NCBI RefSeq assembly: GCF_004349195.1
Contig: NZ_SMLG01000008.1
Span: forward strand, 109,760 to 173,759
Length of the DNA: 64,000 nt
Direction of reading: 5' to 3'
Source of the DNA: Flavobacterium rhamnosiphilum
GTDB taxonomy: Bacteria > Bacteroidota > Bacteroidia > Flavobacteriales > Flavobacteriaceae
Numbering within the stretch: position 1 is the stretch's first letter; each line of letters opens with the position of its first letter. The notes under the pieces were generated by a model, which did not search any database, was not told the origin of the DNA, and saw only the letters and a list, made by a program, of their open reading frames with translations. Both the position numbers and the translations under genes were made by a program. Below, piece after piece: positions 25,731 through 35,084 of the stretch.

Positions 25731-26945
25731 TTAATGCAGGTTGGTTACCTTATTTTGTTCTATTATAGCAGTAAAATCATTGGCTAAGCGATTCCCATAA
25801 TCTTCTAATAATTCTAAAACTCTTTCTTGATTATCTGATTTTACAATAAGTCCTGCATGATGTTCTAAAGGAACTCTGAAACAAACTTCCGGATCTGAAA
25901 ACGAAGATAAATTAGGATGCTGAAATTTTGATAAGGTCAAAACAATTCCGGCATATCCTTTTTTTACTTTTGGTAAAATGTATTTTGTTCCTTTTACCAA
26001 TGCGTCTTCAATAGCCGCCCATTCCTTCCATAAATTAATATTAGAAGCTTCGACTACCATTTCAGCCAAATGTGCTCCTCCTACTCTTGAAGAAGTCTCC
26101 AGAAAATAGATTTGACCATCTTCATTGCTTTTTATGAATTCAGTATGTGCGGCACCATGTTTCAATCCGAACCCTTTCAATACTTCTTCATTTAACTTTT
26201 TCATTGCTTTATCATCTTCTGAATCGTATTTAATAGTAGCCGAACGAAAAACGCCGCCACCTTGTGAAATTTCCATCGGTGTAGCTAAATATTTTGAAGT
26301 CAAACTAAAGATTACTTTGCTATCCGAAATCAAACTATCACAATGATACACATCGCCGGGTTTGAATTGTTCTAATAAATATTTAAATCTGTTATTCCCC
26401 ATTTCATTGATATGGATCCACAAACTCTCTTTGTCAAATATTTTTATAATTCCTGCAGCCGAAGCTTCTGATCGTGGTTTCAAAACCCATGGAGCTTGAA
26501 TAGTATCTGCAAAAGTATTAATATCATGATCATTAAATAACGAACAAAAAGCCGGAATAGGAATTCCACAACTTTTGGCTCTCATGCGCATCGCTAGTTT
26601 ATCTCTAAAATAGCGTCCTGTAGTTTGTCCCATCCCGTCAATACGGAGGTTTTCCCTGAGATACGTAGCTTTTTCGACATCATAATCATCCAAAGCAACA
26701 ATAGCATCAACTTTAGTTGACTTCATAAAATTACCAACGCCTAACAACAGATGTTCTAAATTCCAATCGACATCTTGCCCTTCCATATAAAAAATCTCAT
26801 CAATATGTTGATGTGGCCATGGTTTGTCTCTCAGTTTTTCGCTCGTCACTAAATAGACTTTGTTGCCTAGTTTTTTTAAATTAATTAAAAAATCGGCACC
26901 TTTGAAATAATTTGAAATACAAAGGAAGGTTTTAGAGTTTTCCAT
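25731..26945 (-). CDS. ATP-grasp domain protein, CPSase-L-like
   Basis: 404-residue carboxylate-amine ligase-like protein. Beginning TFLCISNYFKGADFL is a pre-ATP-grasp Rossmann domain; the ATP-grasp core includes PWVLKPRSEASAAGII (near 150), YLLEQFKPGDVYHCDSL and the metal-binding strand YFLETSSRVGGAHLAEM near 273. No signal. It starts 3 bp after the stop of the M17 peptidase gene, so the two are cotranscribed and may act together on short peptides. Dipeptide ligase (L-amino acid ligase) activity is a reasonable inference; another possibility is a modification of a carrier molecule. It is not clearly related to the operon at 8.5-12.9 kb. Confidence 0.78.
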   Translation of the reverse strand: MENSKTFLCISNYFKGADFLINLKKLGNKVYLVTSEKLRDKPWPHQHIDEIFYMEGQDVDWNLEHLLLGVGNFMKSTKVDAIVALDDYDVEKATYLRENLRIDGMGQTTGRYFRDKLAMRMRAKSCGIPIPAFCSLFNDHDINTFADTIQAPWVLKPRSEASAAGIIKIFDKESLWIHINEMGNNRFKYLLEQFKPGDVYHCDSLISDSKVIFSLTSKYLATPMEISQGGGVFRSATIKYDSEDDKAMKKLNEEVLKGFGLKHGAAHTEFIKSNEDGQIYFLETSSRVGGAHLAEMVVEASNINLWKEWAAIEDALVKGTKYILPKVKKGYAGIVLTLSKFQHPNLSSFSDPEVCFRVPLEHHAGLIVKSDNQERVLELLEDYGNRLANDFTAIIEQNKVTNLH

Positions 26946-26948
26946 AGG

Positions 26949-28382
26949 TTACAAATTTTCAATGAATTTGGTTAATAAATGAACTCCATATCCTGTTGCA
27001 TGTTTACTTTTAGCAAATTCATCATCACCAAATGCTACACCTGCAACGTCAAGATGCGCCCAAGCTTTGTGTTCTTGGGTAAAATATTCTAAAAATTTAG
27101 CGGCGCTTATTGCTCCGGCAACTGGTTTCCCGCTATAATTTTTTACATCGGCAATATCACTTTCAATATCTGATTTATAAACATCCCAAAGCGGTAAAGG
27201 CCACAAACGCTCTCCAATTGCATCTCCGTTTTCTTGTAGTTTCTTAGCCATTTCTGCATTATTAGTAAACAAAGCACCACATTCATACCCAAAAGTACCA
27301 ACGCTGCTTCCGGTAAGTGTGGCGATATCCACAATGTATTCTGGTTTGAAATTTTTAATCAAATACGATAATCCATCCGCTAAAATGAGCCTACCTTCAG
27401 CGTCTGTGTCAATAATTTCTATCGAATGTCCGCTGTAACTGTGAATTACATCACTGGGTAAAAATGATTTGGCGTCCACTGAATTTTCGGCACAAGGAAC
27501 AATTGCAGTTACTTTGACGGGTAATTGTAAATCAGCAATGAGTTGCATTGCTCCAAGAACGGCTCCAGCTCCGGCCATATCACATTTCATATGAAGCATT
27601 CCGGTTGTTTTTATATCTAATCCACCGGTATCAAAGGTGATTCCTTTCCCCACCAATCCAACATGTTTTATGTGTTTCACTTCGGCTGCAGGAGTGTAAT
27701 TCATAATGATAAATTGTGGCTCATTTTCACTTCCTTTCCCTACCGCCAAAAACGCTCCCAGACCTACTATTTTTGAAGCATCATGACCTAAAACTTCTAC
27801 ATCAAATCCATATTTTTCACCCGTTTCTTTAGCCCAATTTGCTAGATATTTTGGATTAACAGTATTTGGGGGTAAATCAACTAAATTATGGATTGCCAGT
27901 TGCGCTTTGGCAATTTTTATGGCTTTTTTGGCTGTAGCCAAATGATCTTTTTCAGAAAGTAAATTCAATGTAAAATCAGGATCTAAAAAAGGATGTCCGC
28001 TTTTCTCCGATTTAAAATGACCTAAATCATACGTTCCTAAAAATAGTCCCGAAATCATAGCTTCCACCTGATCCTGAGTAAATTGTTCCGGTATAACTAA
28101 AGCTACATTCGAACTGAAATCTTCTTTTTGTTTCGATGAAATACGACGAAAAATAGTCTTTAATGATTTATAATCCGTCTCTTTTCCCAAGCCAATAAAA
28201 ACATACGTATTGTTATTTTTTTCGGCTAAATAATGAGTGTCTTTTTTTCCAAAAAAAACTTTTGATGTTACTTCTAGTCCATTATAAGTTATAGGAACAA
28301 TACTTTTTGAATACGTTTCAAAAACCGGAATCAAAATTGTTCCTGAAAAATCAGTTGCGTTCTGTAATGTATTTGTTTTCAT
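26949..28382 (-). CDS. M17-family leucyl aminopeptidase
   Basis: Cytosolic metallo-aminopeptidase, probably hexameric. Signature elements in the 477 residues: VGKGITFDTGGL (catalytic Lys and metal Asp), MLHMKCDMAGAGAV (metal Asp), and DTDAEGRLILAD, the M17 signature with metal Asp/Glu and catalytic Arg. N-terminal macro-like domain is shorter than in E. coli PepA. It lies between an esterase gene (55 bp before) and an ATP-grasp gene (3 bp after), all on the minus strand, suggesting one transcript. Confidence 0.94.
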   Translation of the reverse strand: MKTNTLQNATDFSGTILIPVFETYSKSIVPITYNGLEVTSKVFFGKKDTHYLAEKNNNTYVFIGLGKETDYKSLKTIFRRISSKQKEDFSSNVALVIPEQFTQDQVEAMISGLFLGTYDLGHFKSEKSGHPFLDPDFTLNLLSEKDHLATAKKAIKIAKAQLAIHNLVDLPPNTVNPKYLANWAKETGEKYGFDVEVLGHDASKIVGLGAFLAVGKGSENEPQFIIMNYTPAAEVKHIKHVGLVGKGITFDTGGLDIKTTGMLHMKCDMAGAGAVLGAMQLIADLQLPVKVTAIVPCAENSVDAKSFLPSDVIHSYSGHSIEIIDTDAEGRLILADGLSYLIKNFKPEYIVDIATLTGSSVGTFGYECGALFTNNAEMAKKLQENGDAIGERLWPLPLWDVYKSDIESDIADVKNYSGKPVAGAISAAKFLEYFTQEHKAWAHLDVAGVAFGDDEFAKSKHATGYGVHLLTKFIENL

Positions 28383-28437
28383 TTGTTCTTTTCTTTTTTT
28401 TCTCCCTTATTAATTCAAGACACTATGAATCGCATCT

Positions 28438-29583
28438 CTACGACTCTTTTGTATTAAAAAATAACCATTCTATTGCTTTTGGAAATTCATCACTCCAATA
28501 GGTTTCGCTATGTTTCCCTTGCCTGTTAATGCTTAGATTAATCTTTGATTTGTCTTTTACAAATTCGCTTGAAATCAAATTCTTTTTAAAACTTTTTATG
28601 AGTTCAATCATGGTTTCGCTTTCATCTCCACCAGCATACAAATAGATTTTGGTATCGGCAGCATTAGCTTTATCAGAATTGATTTTTAATTCCGGAACTA
28701 CCCAAAGTGATGGTGAAAAAATCATTAATTTACCATAAACTTCGGGATTTCTTAATCCGCTAAAAATACTAACCAATCCGCCCATTGAGCTTCCTCCTAT
28801 TCCCGTAAATTCCCGTTCTTTTTTGGTTCTAAAATTACTGTCAACAAATGGTTTTAGCGTATCAGTTACAAAACGGATGTATTTCTTGCCTTGTCCTTTT
28901 CCCAAAACTGTTTTCCCAACATTGTATTCTTTTACACGATCTTCTTCGGCGTGCTCTATGGCAATAATGATAATTTTTCCAATTTTATATTCTGACATAA
29001 CAGCCAGTTTTTTATCAATTTCCCAATTTCCAAATTCGGCTGATTCATTGAATAAATTTTGGGCATCCTGCAAATACATCACGGGATAACTTTCACTTGA
29101 ATTGTCATAATCATGTGGCAGCAAAGCCCAAATTTTTCTGGTCTTATTAAGTTGCGGGATTTCAAATTCATCCGATATCAGCTGAACTTGCGGCAAAAAT
29201 GATTGTTTAAAAGGCAACCAATTTTTTCGCCATCTGGCAACATGTTCTTTTTGAATACCAGTATGATTAAGTGTCGAACGATTTTCGGTACGATTGCCGT
29301 GGCTGTCAATCTCAACTTCACTCCAATCCCCTTTAGTAAATTTATACAAAAGGGCGACAGGATAATCAAAATCGTGTAAAAATTTATAATGGTATAAGTT
29401 ATTGCCAATTTTTTCCATCATAAACTCTTTGTCCTGCGTACGCCAATTATTGAAATTCCCTGAAATATAAACAGGTCTTGCATCATCTTCGTCAGTTGTA
29501 AGGATTATATATAGTCCCGTATTTAATATTGGATCGTTTAATTCTTGTGTCAATGTGGTATTATCTAAATTCATCACTTGCAT
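28438..29583 (-). CDS. Esterase with N-terminal Ig/CBM48-like domain
   Basis: 381-residue alpha/beta hydrolase of the esterase D/Fes class. An N-terminal E-set domain (about 20-110: VYISGNFNNWRTQDKEF, YKFTKGDWSEVEID) precedes the hydrolase domain with nucleophile GGSSMGGL near residue 265 and catalytic His in RQGKHSETYW near the C-terminus. No signal peptide, so likely cytoplasmic. Such proteins hydrolyse siderophore or feruloyl/acetyl esters; substrate unknown. Heads the peptidase-ATP-grasp transcript. Confidence 0.85.
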   Translation of the reverse strand: MQVMNLDNTTLTQELNDPILNTGLYIILTTDEDDARPVYISGNFNNWRTQDKEFMMEKIGNNLYHYKFLHDFDYPVALLYKFTKGDWSEVEIDSHGNRTENRSTLNHTGIQKEHVARWRKNWLPFKQSFLPQVQLISDEFEIPQLNKTRKIWALLPHDYDNSSESYPVMYLQDAQNLFNESAEFGNWEIDKKLAVMSEYKIGKIIIIAIEHAEEDRVKEYNVGKTVLGKGQGKKYIRFVTDTLKPFVDSNFRTKKEREFTGIGGSSMGGLVSIFSGLRNPEVYGKLMIFSPSLWVVPELKINSDKANAADTKIYLYAGGDESETMIELIKSFKKNLISSEFVKDKSKINLSINRQGKHSETYWSDEFPKAIEWLFFNTKES

Positions 29584-29650
29584 TGTGGTACTTTAAATTT
29601 TAAAATAATAGTAAATATAGTGGATTGCAATTTGAAATAAAAGAAAAAAG

Positions 29651-29683
29651 AAAACCCAATAGTATATTATTTACTATTGGGTT
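29651..29683 (-). terminator. Terminator of the histidine operon
   Basis: 13-bp perfect stem AAACCCAATAGTA / TACTATTGGGTTT with a 7-nt loop, followed on the minus strand by a T-rich tract, 20 bp after the hisIE stop. Confidence 0.88.
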
Positions 29684-29704
29684 TAAATATGAAAATGAAG
29701 TAAA

Positions 29705-30310
29705 CTAATTTTTCTTCTGGCGACTTTTTAGGACTTCAACAACATCATTCAGCTTAAATCCTTTGGCTTGCAACAATATAAGGTAATGAAAAAGCAAATC
29801 AGCACTTTCGCTCAAAAACAAATCATCATTGTCATCTTTGGCTTCAATAACCACTTCAATCGCTTCCTCACCTACTTTTTGGGCAATTTTGTTTATCCCT
29901 AGTTTAAATAAGGAAGCAACATAACTTTTTTCAGAATCCACATTTTCTCTTCGAAGTTGGATGGTATCTTCTAAATTTGAAATAAATCCATAAGCAGCTT
30001 TGTTTTCTTCATTCCAGCAGGTATCCGTTCCTTTGTGACATATTGGCCCTTCTGGTTTTACCTGTATCAATAAAGTATCGTTATCACAGTCGTTTTTGAT
30101 GTCAATCAGATTGAGAAAATTACCGCTTTCCTCTCCTTTTGTCCAAAGTCTTTGTTTGGTACGACTATAAAAAGTTACTTTTTTAGTATCAACCGTTTTT
30201 TGATACGCTTCGGCATTCATAAAACCCAGCATCAAAACCGTTTTAGTTTCACTATCTTGAATTATGGCAGGAATTAATCCGTCTGTATTTTTTGAAAAAT
30301 CTATGTTCAT
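29705..30310 (-). CDS. hisI: Bifunctional phosphoribosyl-AMP cyclohydrolase / phosphoribosyl-ATP pyrophosphatase
   Basis: Second and third steps of histidine synthesis in one 201-residue protein (HisIE). HisI domain 1-110: MLGFMNAEAYQKT, SRTKQRLWTKGEESGNFL, and the Cys/Asp metal residues DCDNDTLLIQVKP and CHKGTDTCW. HisE domain 115-200: SYVASLFKLGINKIAQKVGEEAIEV-type helix, of which KVGEEAIEVVIEAKD is the catalytic acidic motif. Last gene of the operon, 40 bp after hisF, before the terminator. Confidence 0.96.
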   Translation of the reverse strand: MNIDFSKNTDGLIPAIIQDSETKTVLMLGFMNAEAYQKTVDTKKVTFYSRTKQRLWTKGEESGNFLNLIDIKNDCDNDTLLIQVKPEGPICHKGTDTCWNEENKAAYGFISNLEDTIQLRRENVDSEKSYVASLFKLGINKIAQKVGEEAIEVVIEAKDDNDDLFLSESADLLFHYLILLQAKGFKLNDVVEVLKSRQKKN

Positions 30311-30350
30311 TTTTTTTAAGTATTAAGTAGTGAGAATTAAGTATTAAGAC

Positions 30351-31106
30351 TTAAATTCTAACCTCAATGTTGTTGTTTTTAAGGGCTATTTTTAATGTTT
30401 TGATTTCAATTTCTTTAAAATGAAATACACTTGCAGCCAATGCGGCATCAGCTTTTCCTTTTTTGAATGTGTCGATAAAATGCTGTATGTTACCTGCACC
30501 ACCAGAAGCTATAATAGGAATATTGACTAAGTCCGAAAGTTTTGCCAAAGCTTCGTTAGCAAATCCATTTTTGGTTCCGTCATTGTCCATCGAGGTAAAC
30601 AGGATTTCGCCGGCTCCTCTTTGCTCCACTTCCTTTGCCCAATCAAACAAGTTCAATTCGGTAGGAACTTTTCCACCCACCAAATGAACAATCCATTGTC
30701 CGTCAATTTGTTTGGCATCTATGGCAACAACAACACATTGACTTCCAAATTTCTGTGCCAAATCATTAATCAGCTGCGGGTTTTTCACAGCAGATGAATT
30801 AATAGAAACCTTGTCAGCTCCGTTTTGCAATAATACTTCAACATCTTCAATCGATGAAATTCCACCGCCAACGGTAAACGGAATATTAATCGTCGAAGCC
30901 ACTTTTCGCACCAAATCCACCAAGGTTTTTCTTCTTTCTTCCGTTGCCGAAATATCCAAAAAAACCAATTCATCGGCTCCTTCATCCGAGTATATTTTGG
31001 CTAATTCCACGGGGTCACCTGCATCACGCAAGTCCACAAAATTAACACCTTTTACGGTTCTTCCGTTTTTTATGTCGAGACAGGGAATAATTCTTTTTGT
31101 AAGCAT
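30351..31106 (-). CDS. hisF: Imidazole glycerol phosphate synthase, cyclase subunit
   Basis: Cyclase partner of HisH, 251 residues, (beta-alpha)8 barrel. Begins [19 protein letters not shown]; catalytic Asp11 and Asp130 equivalents lie in CLDIKNG and VVAIDAKQI. Phosphate-binding loops TVGGGIS and IASGGAG are intact. Separated from hisA by the NIPSNAP gene rather than following it directly. Confidence 0.97.
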   Translation of the reverse strand: MLTKRIIPCLDIKNGRTVKGVNFVDLRDAGDPVELAKIYSDEGADELVFLDISATEERRKTLVDLVRKVASTINIPFTVGGGISSIEDVEVLLQNGADKVSINSSAVKNPQLINDLAQKFGSQCVVVAIDAKQIDGQWIVHLVGGKVPTELNLFDWAKEVEQRGAGEILFTSMDNDGTKNGFANEALAKLSDLVNIPIIASGGAGNIQHFIDTFKKGKADAALAASVFHFKEIEIKTLKIALKNNNIEVRI

Positions 31107-31130
31107 ATTGTTTGTAGTTAAAAGTCTTTT

Positions 31131-31436
31131 TTATTCAAATACTGGGCGCAAAAAGGTTCTTTCATAGCTCAATATGCATCTTGTATCTTCTGCAATTTTA
31201 AAAGCTTCTATACATTCTTGATCTTCCAAAATTAGTTTTCTGTAATTTTCATATTCGGATAAGTTAGGAAACGAAAACATGGCAAATGCTATGTTATTTG
31301 CTCCTTCAGAAGGCATGAAATAACCATGATGTTGTCCTCCAAAACGATTAACTAACTTAATCCATCTTTTGCCATAATCTTCAAAAACATCCAATTGAAA
31401 AGGATCGATCGTATATTTTAAATAACAAGTTATCAT
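31131..31436 (-). CDS. NIPSNAP-family protein inside the his operon
   Basis: 101-residue dimeric alpha/beta-barrel (ferredoxin-like) protein. MITCYLKYTIDPFQLDVFEDYGKRWIKL-type opening and ANNIAFAMFSFPNLSEYENYR are NIPSNAP hallmarks. No biochemical role is established for bacterial members. It begins 6 bp after the hisA stop and ends 24 bp before hisF, so it is cotranscribed with histidine synthesis genes although it has no known part in the pathway. Genuine gene rather than a shadow: it has its own ATG and compact spacing. Confidence 0.82.
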   Translation of the reverse strand: MITCYLKYTIDPFQLDVFEDYGKRWIKLVNRFGGQHHGYFMPSEGANNIAFAMFSFPNLSEYENYRKLILEDQECIEAFKIAEDTRCILSYERTFLRPVFE

Positions 31437-31442
31437 GTTTTA

Positions 31443-32168
31443 TTATTTGTTGATTATATAATTTTCTAATTGTTTCAATGAAATTCTTCCTTCGTAAATT
31501 GCCTTTCCGATTATGGTTCCTTCGCAACCCAATTCGGCTATTTTGGGTAATTCATCAAAAGTAGAAATTCCTCCTGAAGCAATTAGTTTTATCCCTTTGG
31601 CTTCCGCCAAAATTTTAGCGTATAAATCAAAACTTGGTCCTTCAAGCATACCGTCTTTGGCAATATCCGTACAAATCACATACTGAATTCCTTTGCCTTG
31701 GTAGTCTTGAATAAATGGAATCAAGTCTTCATTTGAATCTTCCAACCAACCTGAAACAGCTACTTTTTCATTATTAGCATCTGCTCCCAAAATAATTTTA
31801 TCAGAACCATATTCCGCAATCCATTTTTCGAATAGGTCCCTATTCTTCACGGCAATACTTCCGCCGGTAATTTGATTTGCACCACTTTCAAAAGCAATTT
31901 TCAAATCGGAGTCTGATTTTAATCCGCCACCAAAATCAATTTTCAATTTGGTTTTAGAGGCAATTTGTTCCAATATTTTATAATTAACAATTTGGCTTGA
32001 TTTTGCACCGTCCAAATCGACCAAATGTAAATATTCTATTCCATGTGCTTCAAAGGATTTCGCCACTTCAAGTGGATTTTCATTGTATATGATTTTGGTA
32101 TTGTAATCGCCTTTTGATAAGCGGACACATTTTCCGTCTATGATATCTATTGCAGGTATTATTCTCAT
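31443..32168 (-). CDS. hisA: ProFAR isomerase (phosphoribosylformimino-AICAR-P isomerase)
   Basis: Fourth step of histidine synthesis, 241-residue TIM barrel. [21 protein letters not shown] has catalytic Asp8; the second acid lies in [16 protein letters not shown]. Phosphate loops DFGGGLK and IASGGIS. 47 bp after hisH; that gap contains the direct/inverted words AGTCTTAAAG and CTTAAAGACT. Confidence 0.97.
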   Translation of the reverse strand: MRIIPAIDIIDGKCVRLSKGDYNTKIIYNENPLEVAKSFEAHGIEYLHLVDLDGAKSSQIVNYKILEQIASKTKLKIDFGGGLKSDSDLKIAFESGANQITGGSIAVKNRDLFEKWIAEYGSDKIILGADANNEKVAVSGWLEDSNEDLIPFIQDYQGKGIQYVICTDIAKDGMLEGPSFDLYAKILAEAKGIKLIASGGISTFDELPKIAELGCEGTIIGKAIYEGRISLKQLENYIINK

Positions 32169-32215
32169 TTTAATTAGTCTTAAAGTTTGAAAGTCGAAAG
32201 TCTTAAAGACTCAAC

Positions 32216-32797
32216 TTAAAGTTTTAAAAAATTTCCAAGGATTTGTTCCCCAACATCACCACTTTTTTCAGGATGAAATTGTGTTCCGTAGAAATTATCC
32301 TTTTGCAAAGCTGAGGCATATTCAACTTCATAATCTGTTGTAGCAATAGCTTCGGGACAGCTCGGAGCATAAAAACTATGTACTAAATACATATATTCGT
32401 TTTCATTAATCCCACTAAATAAAGGCGATTTCAGATTGTATATTTGGTTCCAACCCATTTGTGGCACTTTCACTTTTGGCGTAAATTTGATCACATCAAC
32501 ATCAAAAATTCCCAAACCTTTTGTATTCCCTTCCTCCGATTTGTTGCACATCAATTGCATGCCTAAACAAATTCCCAAAACGGGTTGTTTTAAGGTTGGA
32601 ATTAAAGTGTCCAAACCGCTTTGCTGAAGCATTTTCATGGCATAACTCGCCTCACCAACACCTGGAAAAATAACTTTATCAGCGGCCTTAATTTCGTCAG
32701 AATTATTACTCAAAACGGCTTTGAATCCTAATCTTTCGATGGCAAACATAATGCTTTGAATATTTCCTGATCCGTAATTTATGATGACAATTTTCAT
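32216..32797 (-). CDS. hisH: Imidazole glycerol phosphate synthase, glutaminase subunit
   Basis: 193-residue class I glutamine amidotransferase supplying ammonia to HisF. Nucleophile in VLGICLGMQLM (Cys near 76), His/Glu in GTQFHPEKSGD near 173. N-terminal VIINYGSGNIQS is typical. Between hisB and hisA. Confidence 0.97.
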   Translation of the reverse strand: MKIVIINYGSGNIQSIMFAIERLGFKAVLSNNSDEIKAADKVIFPGVGEASYAMKMLQQSGLDTLIPTLKQPVLGICLGMQLMCNKSEEGNTKGLGIFDVDVIKFTPKVKVPQMGWNQIYNLKSPLFSGINENEYMYLVHSFYAPSCPEAIATTDYEVEYASALQKDNFYGTQFHPEKSGDVGEQILGNFLKL

Positions 32798-32875
32798 TTC
32801 TTTTTAACCATTAATAAATTAAGTTTCATTAAGGATTTAACGCTTAATAATTCATAATTTATAATTCATAATTTT

Positions 32876-34012
32876 TTAAAGCATTCCTTTCGTTGAAGGC
32901 AAAATCATCTTTTCGGTATCACGTTTTACCGCTACTTTTATCGCTTTTGCAAAAGCTTTAAAAATCGCTTCAATCTTGTGATGTTCATTAGTTCCTTCCG
33001 CTTTAATGTTGATGTTAGCTTTGGCACCATCCGAGAAAGATTTAAAGAAATGATAAAACATTTCGGTTGGCATTTTACCCACCATTTCACGTTTGAATTC
33101 CGTTTCCCAAACCAACCAGTTTCTGCCTCCAAAATCAATCGCAACTTGCGCTAAACAATCGTCCATTGGCAAACAAAAACCGTAACGTTCTATTCCTAAT
33201 TTATTTCCTAATGTTTTTGCAAAAACTTCTCCAAGTGCAATCGCAGTGTCTTCAATCGTGTGGTGTTCATCCACTTCCAAATCACCTTTTACTAGGATTT
33301 CCAAGTCCATTTGTCCGTGGCGCGCAATTTGGTCCAGCATGTGATCAAAAAAGGCAATTCCGGTATCGATTTTACTTTTTCCGGTTCCGTCAAGGTTCAA
33401 CTTGATGTAAATATCCGTTTCATTGGTTTTTCTTTCAATTGAAGCCGAACGCTCCTCTAATTTTAAAAACTCATAAATTACTTTCCAATCTGTAGTTTGT
33501 AAAGCGATAACGGAGTCGAGCTCTTCTCTTTTTGAAGCAATTTCGTCACTTCCCAATCCTTCGTCCGTGTTGATAAAAATCGCTTTTGAACCTAAGTTTT
33601 TTGCTAATTCCACGTCAGTTATCCTGTCGCCTATTACGAATGAATTTGCTAAATCATACTCGGGATTATCAATATATTTTGTCAATAAACCCGTTGCAGG
33701 TTTGCGTGTCGGTGCATTTTCGTGTGGAAATGTTTTGTCAATTAATACTTCTTTGAAAACAACTCCTTCGTTTTCAAAAGCTTTCATAATTAAATTATGA
33801 ACTGGCCAAAAGTTAATTTCGGGATGAGAATCCGTTCCCAAACCATCTTGATTTGTAACCATTACCAATTCGAAATCCAATTCTTTAGCTATTTTTCCAA
33901 GATATTGAAAAGCGTTTGGATAAAATTCTAATTTTTCAAAACTGTCTAATTGATAGTCATTTGGTTCCACAACCATTGTTCCATCACGATCTATAAAAAG
34001 TATTTTTTTCAT
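32876..34012 (-). CDS. hisB: Bifunctional histidinol-phosphatase / imidazoleglycerol-phosphate dehydratase
   Basis: 378 residues: N-terminal HAD phosphatase (FIDRDGTMV with nucleophile Asp, about 1-165) fused to IGP dehydratase (about 185-378) with metal-binding [14 protein letters not shown] and [15 protein letters not shown]. The fused form occurs in enterobacteria and many Bacteroidetes. 16 bp after hisC. Confidence 0.97.
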   Translation of the reverse strand: MKKILFIDRDGTMVVEPNDYQLDSFEKLEFYPNAFQYLGKIAKELDFELVMVTNQDGLGTDSHPEINFWPVHNLIMKAFENEGVVFKEVLIDKTFPHENAPTRKPATGLLTKYIDNPEYDLANSFVIGDRITDVELAKNLGSKAIFINTDEGLGSDEIASKREELDSVIALQTTDWKVIYEFLKLEERSASIERKTNETDIYIKLNLDGTGKSKIDTGIAFFDHMLDQIARHGQMDLEILVKGDLEVDEHHTIEDTAIALGEVFAKTLGNKLGIERYGFCLPMDDCLAQVAIDFGGRNWLVWETEFKREMVGKMPTEMFYHFFKSFSDGAKANINIKAEGTNEHHKIEAIFKAFAKAIKVAVKRDTEKMILPSTKGML

Positions 34013-34028
34013 GCTATAATTATTTAAA

Positions 34029-35084
34029 CTAAGCGTTAAGGCTTTGTAATGCTGCTATTAATTTTTTATTTTCCAATTCGGTTCCAACGGTCAAACGCAA
34101 ACAATTTTCGCATAAGGGTTGGGTTGTTCTGTTTCGAATTACGATTCCTTTTGCTATCAATTCGTCGTATCTTTTATTGGCATCATCCACTTTTACCAAA
34201 ATAAAATTGGCTTCTGTAGGATAGATTTTTTTGACAAAATTTATGTCAAGTAATACTTTAAGTAATTTATCTCTTTGCTCAATAATTGATACTATTTCAG
34301 TTTTTATTTTATCCGAATCATTAAAACGAACAATAGCTCTTTGTTGTGTTAATTCGTTTACATTATAAGGAGGTTTTATTTTATTTAAAACCGAAATTAC
34401 TTCCGCAGATGCATAACAAATTCCCAATCGAATTCCTGCCAGACCATACGCTTTTGATAATGTTTGAGTAATCACTAAATTTGGATATTCGTCTAATTCA
34501 TTAATCCAACTTTCCTTTTTTGAAAAGTCAATGTACGCTTCATCAATCACAACCAAACCTTTAAAATTTTGCAAAAGATACGCCACACTTTCATCCGAAA
34601 ATGAATTCCCGGTTGGGTTATTTGGAGAACACAAAAAGATGATTTTAGTAGTTGAATCAACAGCTTCCATAATTTTCTCAATTTGTGGTTGAAAATCCTC
34701 TGAAAGCAAGACTTCTTTATTTTCTACCGCATTGATATTAGCCAAAACGCCATACATTCCGTAGGTTGGCGGCAAAGTGATTACATTGTCTGTTTTTGGT
34801 TCACAAAAAGCTCTAAATAATAAATCCAATACTTCATCACTTCCGTTTCCAAGTAAAATTTGATTTGGTTTTACATTTCTTTGCTTAGCTAAAATTGCTT
34901 TTACACTCATTTGTTGTGGATCTGGATACCGATTTACACCGTTTTCAAAAGGATTTTCATTGGCATCCAGAAAAATCATATCAGCAGTGTCAAAACCTTC
35001 AAACTCATCGCGAGCAGAAGAATAGGGTTTTAATTGCTTTACGTTTTCTCGGACTAAATTATTTATATCAAAATTATTTTCCAT
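34029..35084 (-). CDS. hisC: Histidinol-phosphate aminotransferase
   Basis: PLP-dependent class I/II aminotransferase, 351 residues from the ATG at 35084. PLP Lys in [16 protein letters not shown]; Asn/Asp of the cofactor pocket in [11 protein letters not shown] and [10 protein letters not shown]. An in-frame TTG two codons earlier (35090) is possible, but the ATG has GAGG directly upstream within the hisD stop region, so I prefer it. The start overlaps the end of hisD by 11 bp. Confidence 0.96.
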   Translation of the reverse strand: MENNFDINNLVRENVKQLKPYSSARDEFEGFDTADMIFLDANENPFENGVNRYPDPQQMSVKAILAKQRNVKPNQILLGNGSDEVLDLLFRAFCEPKTDNVITLPPTYGMYGVLANINAVENKEVLLSEDFQPQIEKIMEAVDSTTKIIFLCSPNNPTGNSFSDESVAYLLQNFKGLVVIDEAYIDFSKKESWINELDEYPNLVITQTLSKAYGLAGIRLGICYASAEVISVLNKIKPPYNVNELTQQRAIVRFNDSDKIKTEIVSIIEQRDKLLKVLLDINFVKKIYPTEANFILVKVDDANKRYDELIAKGIVIRNRTTQPLCENCLRLTVGTELENKKLIAALQSLNA

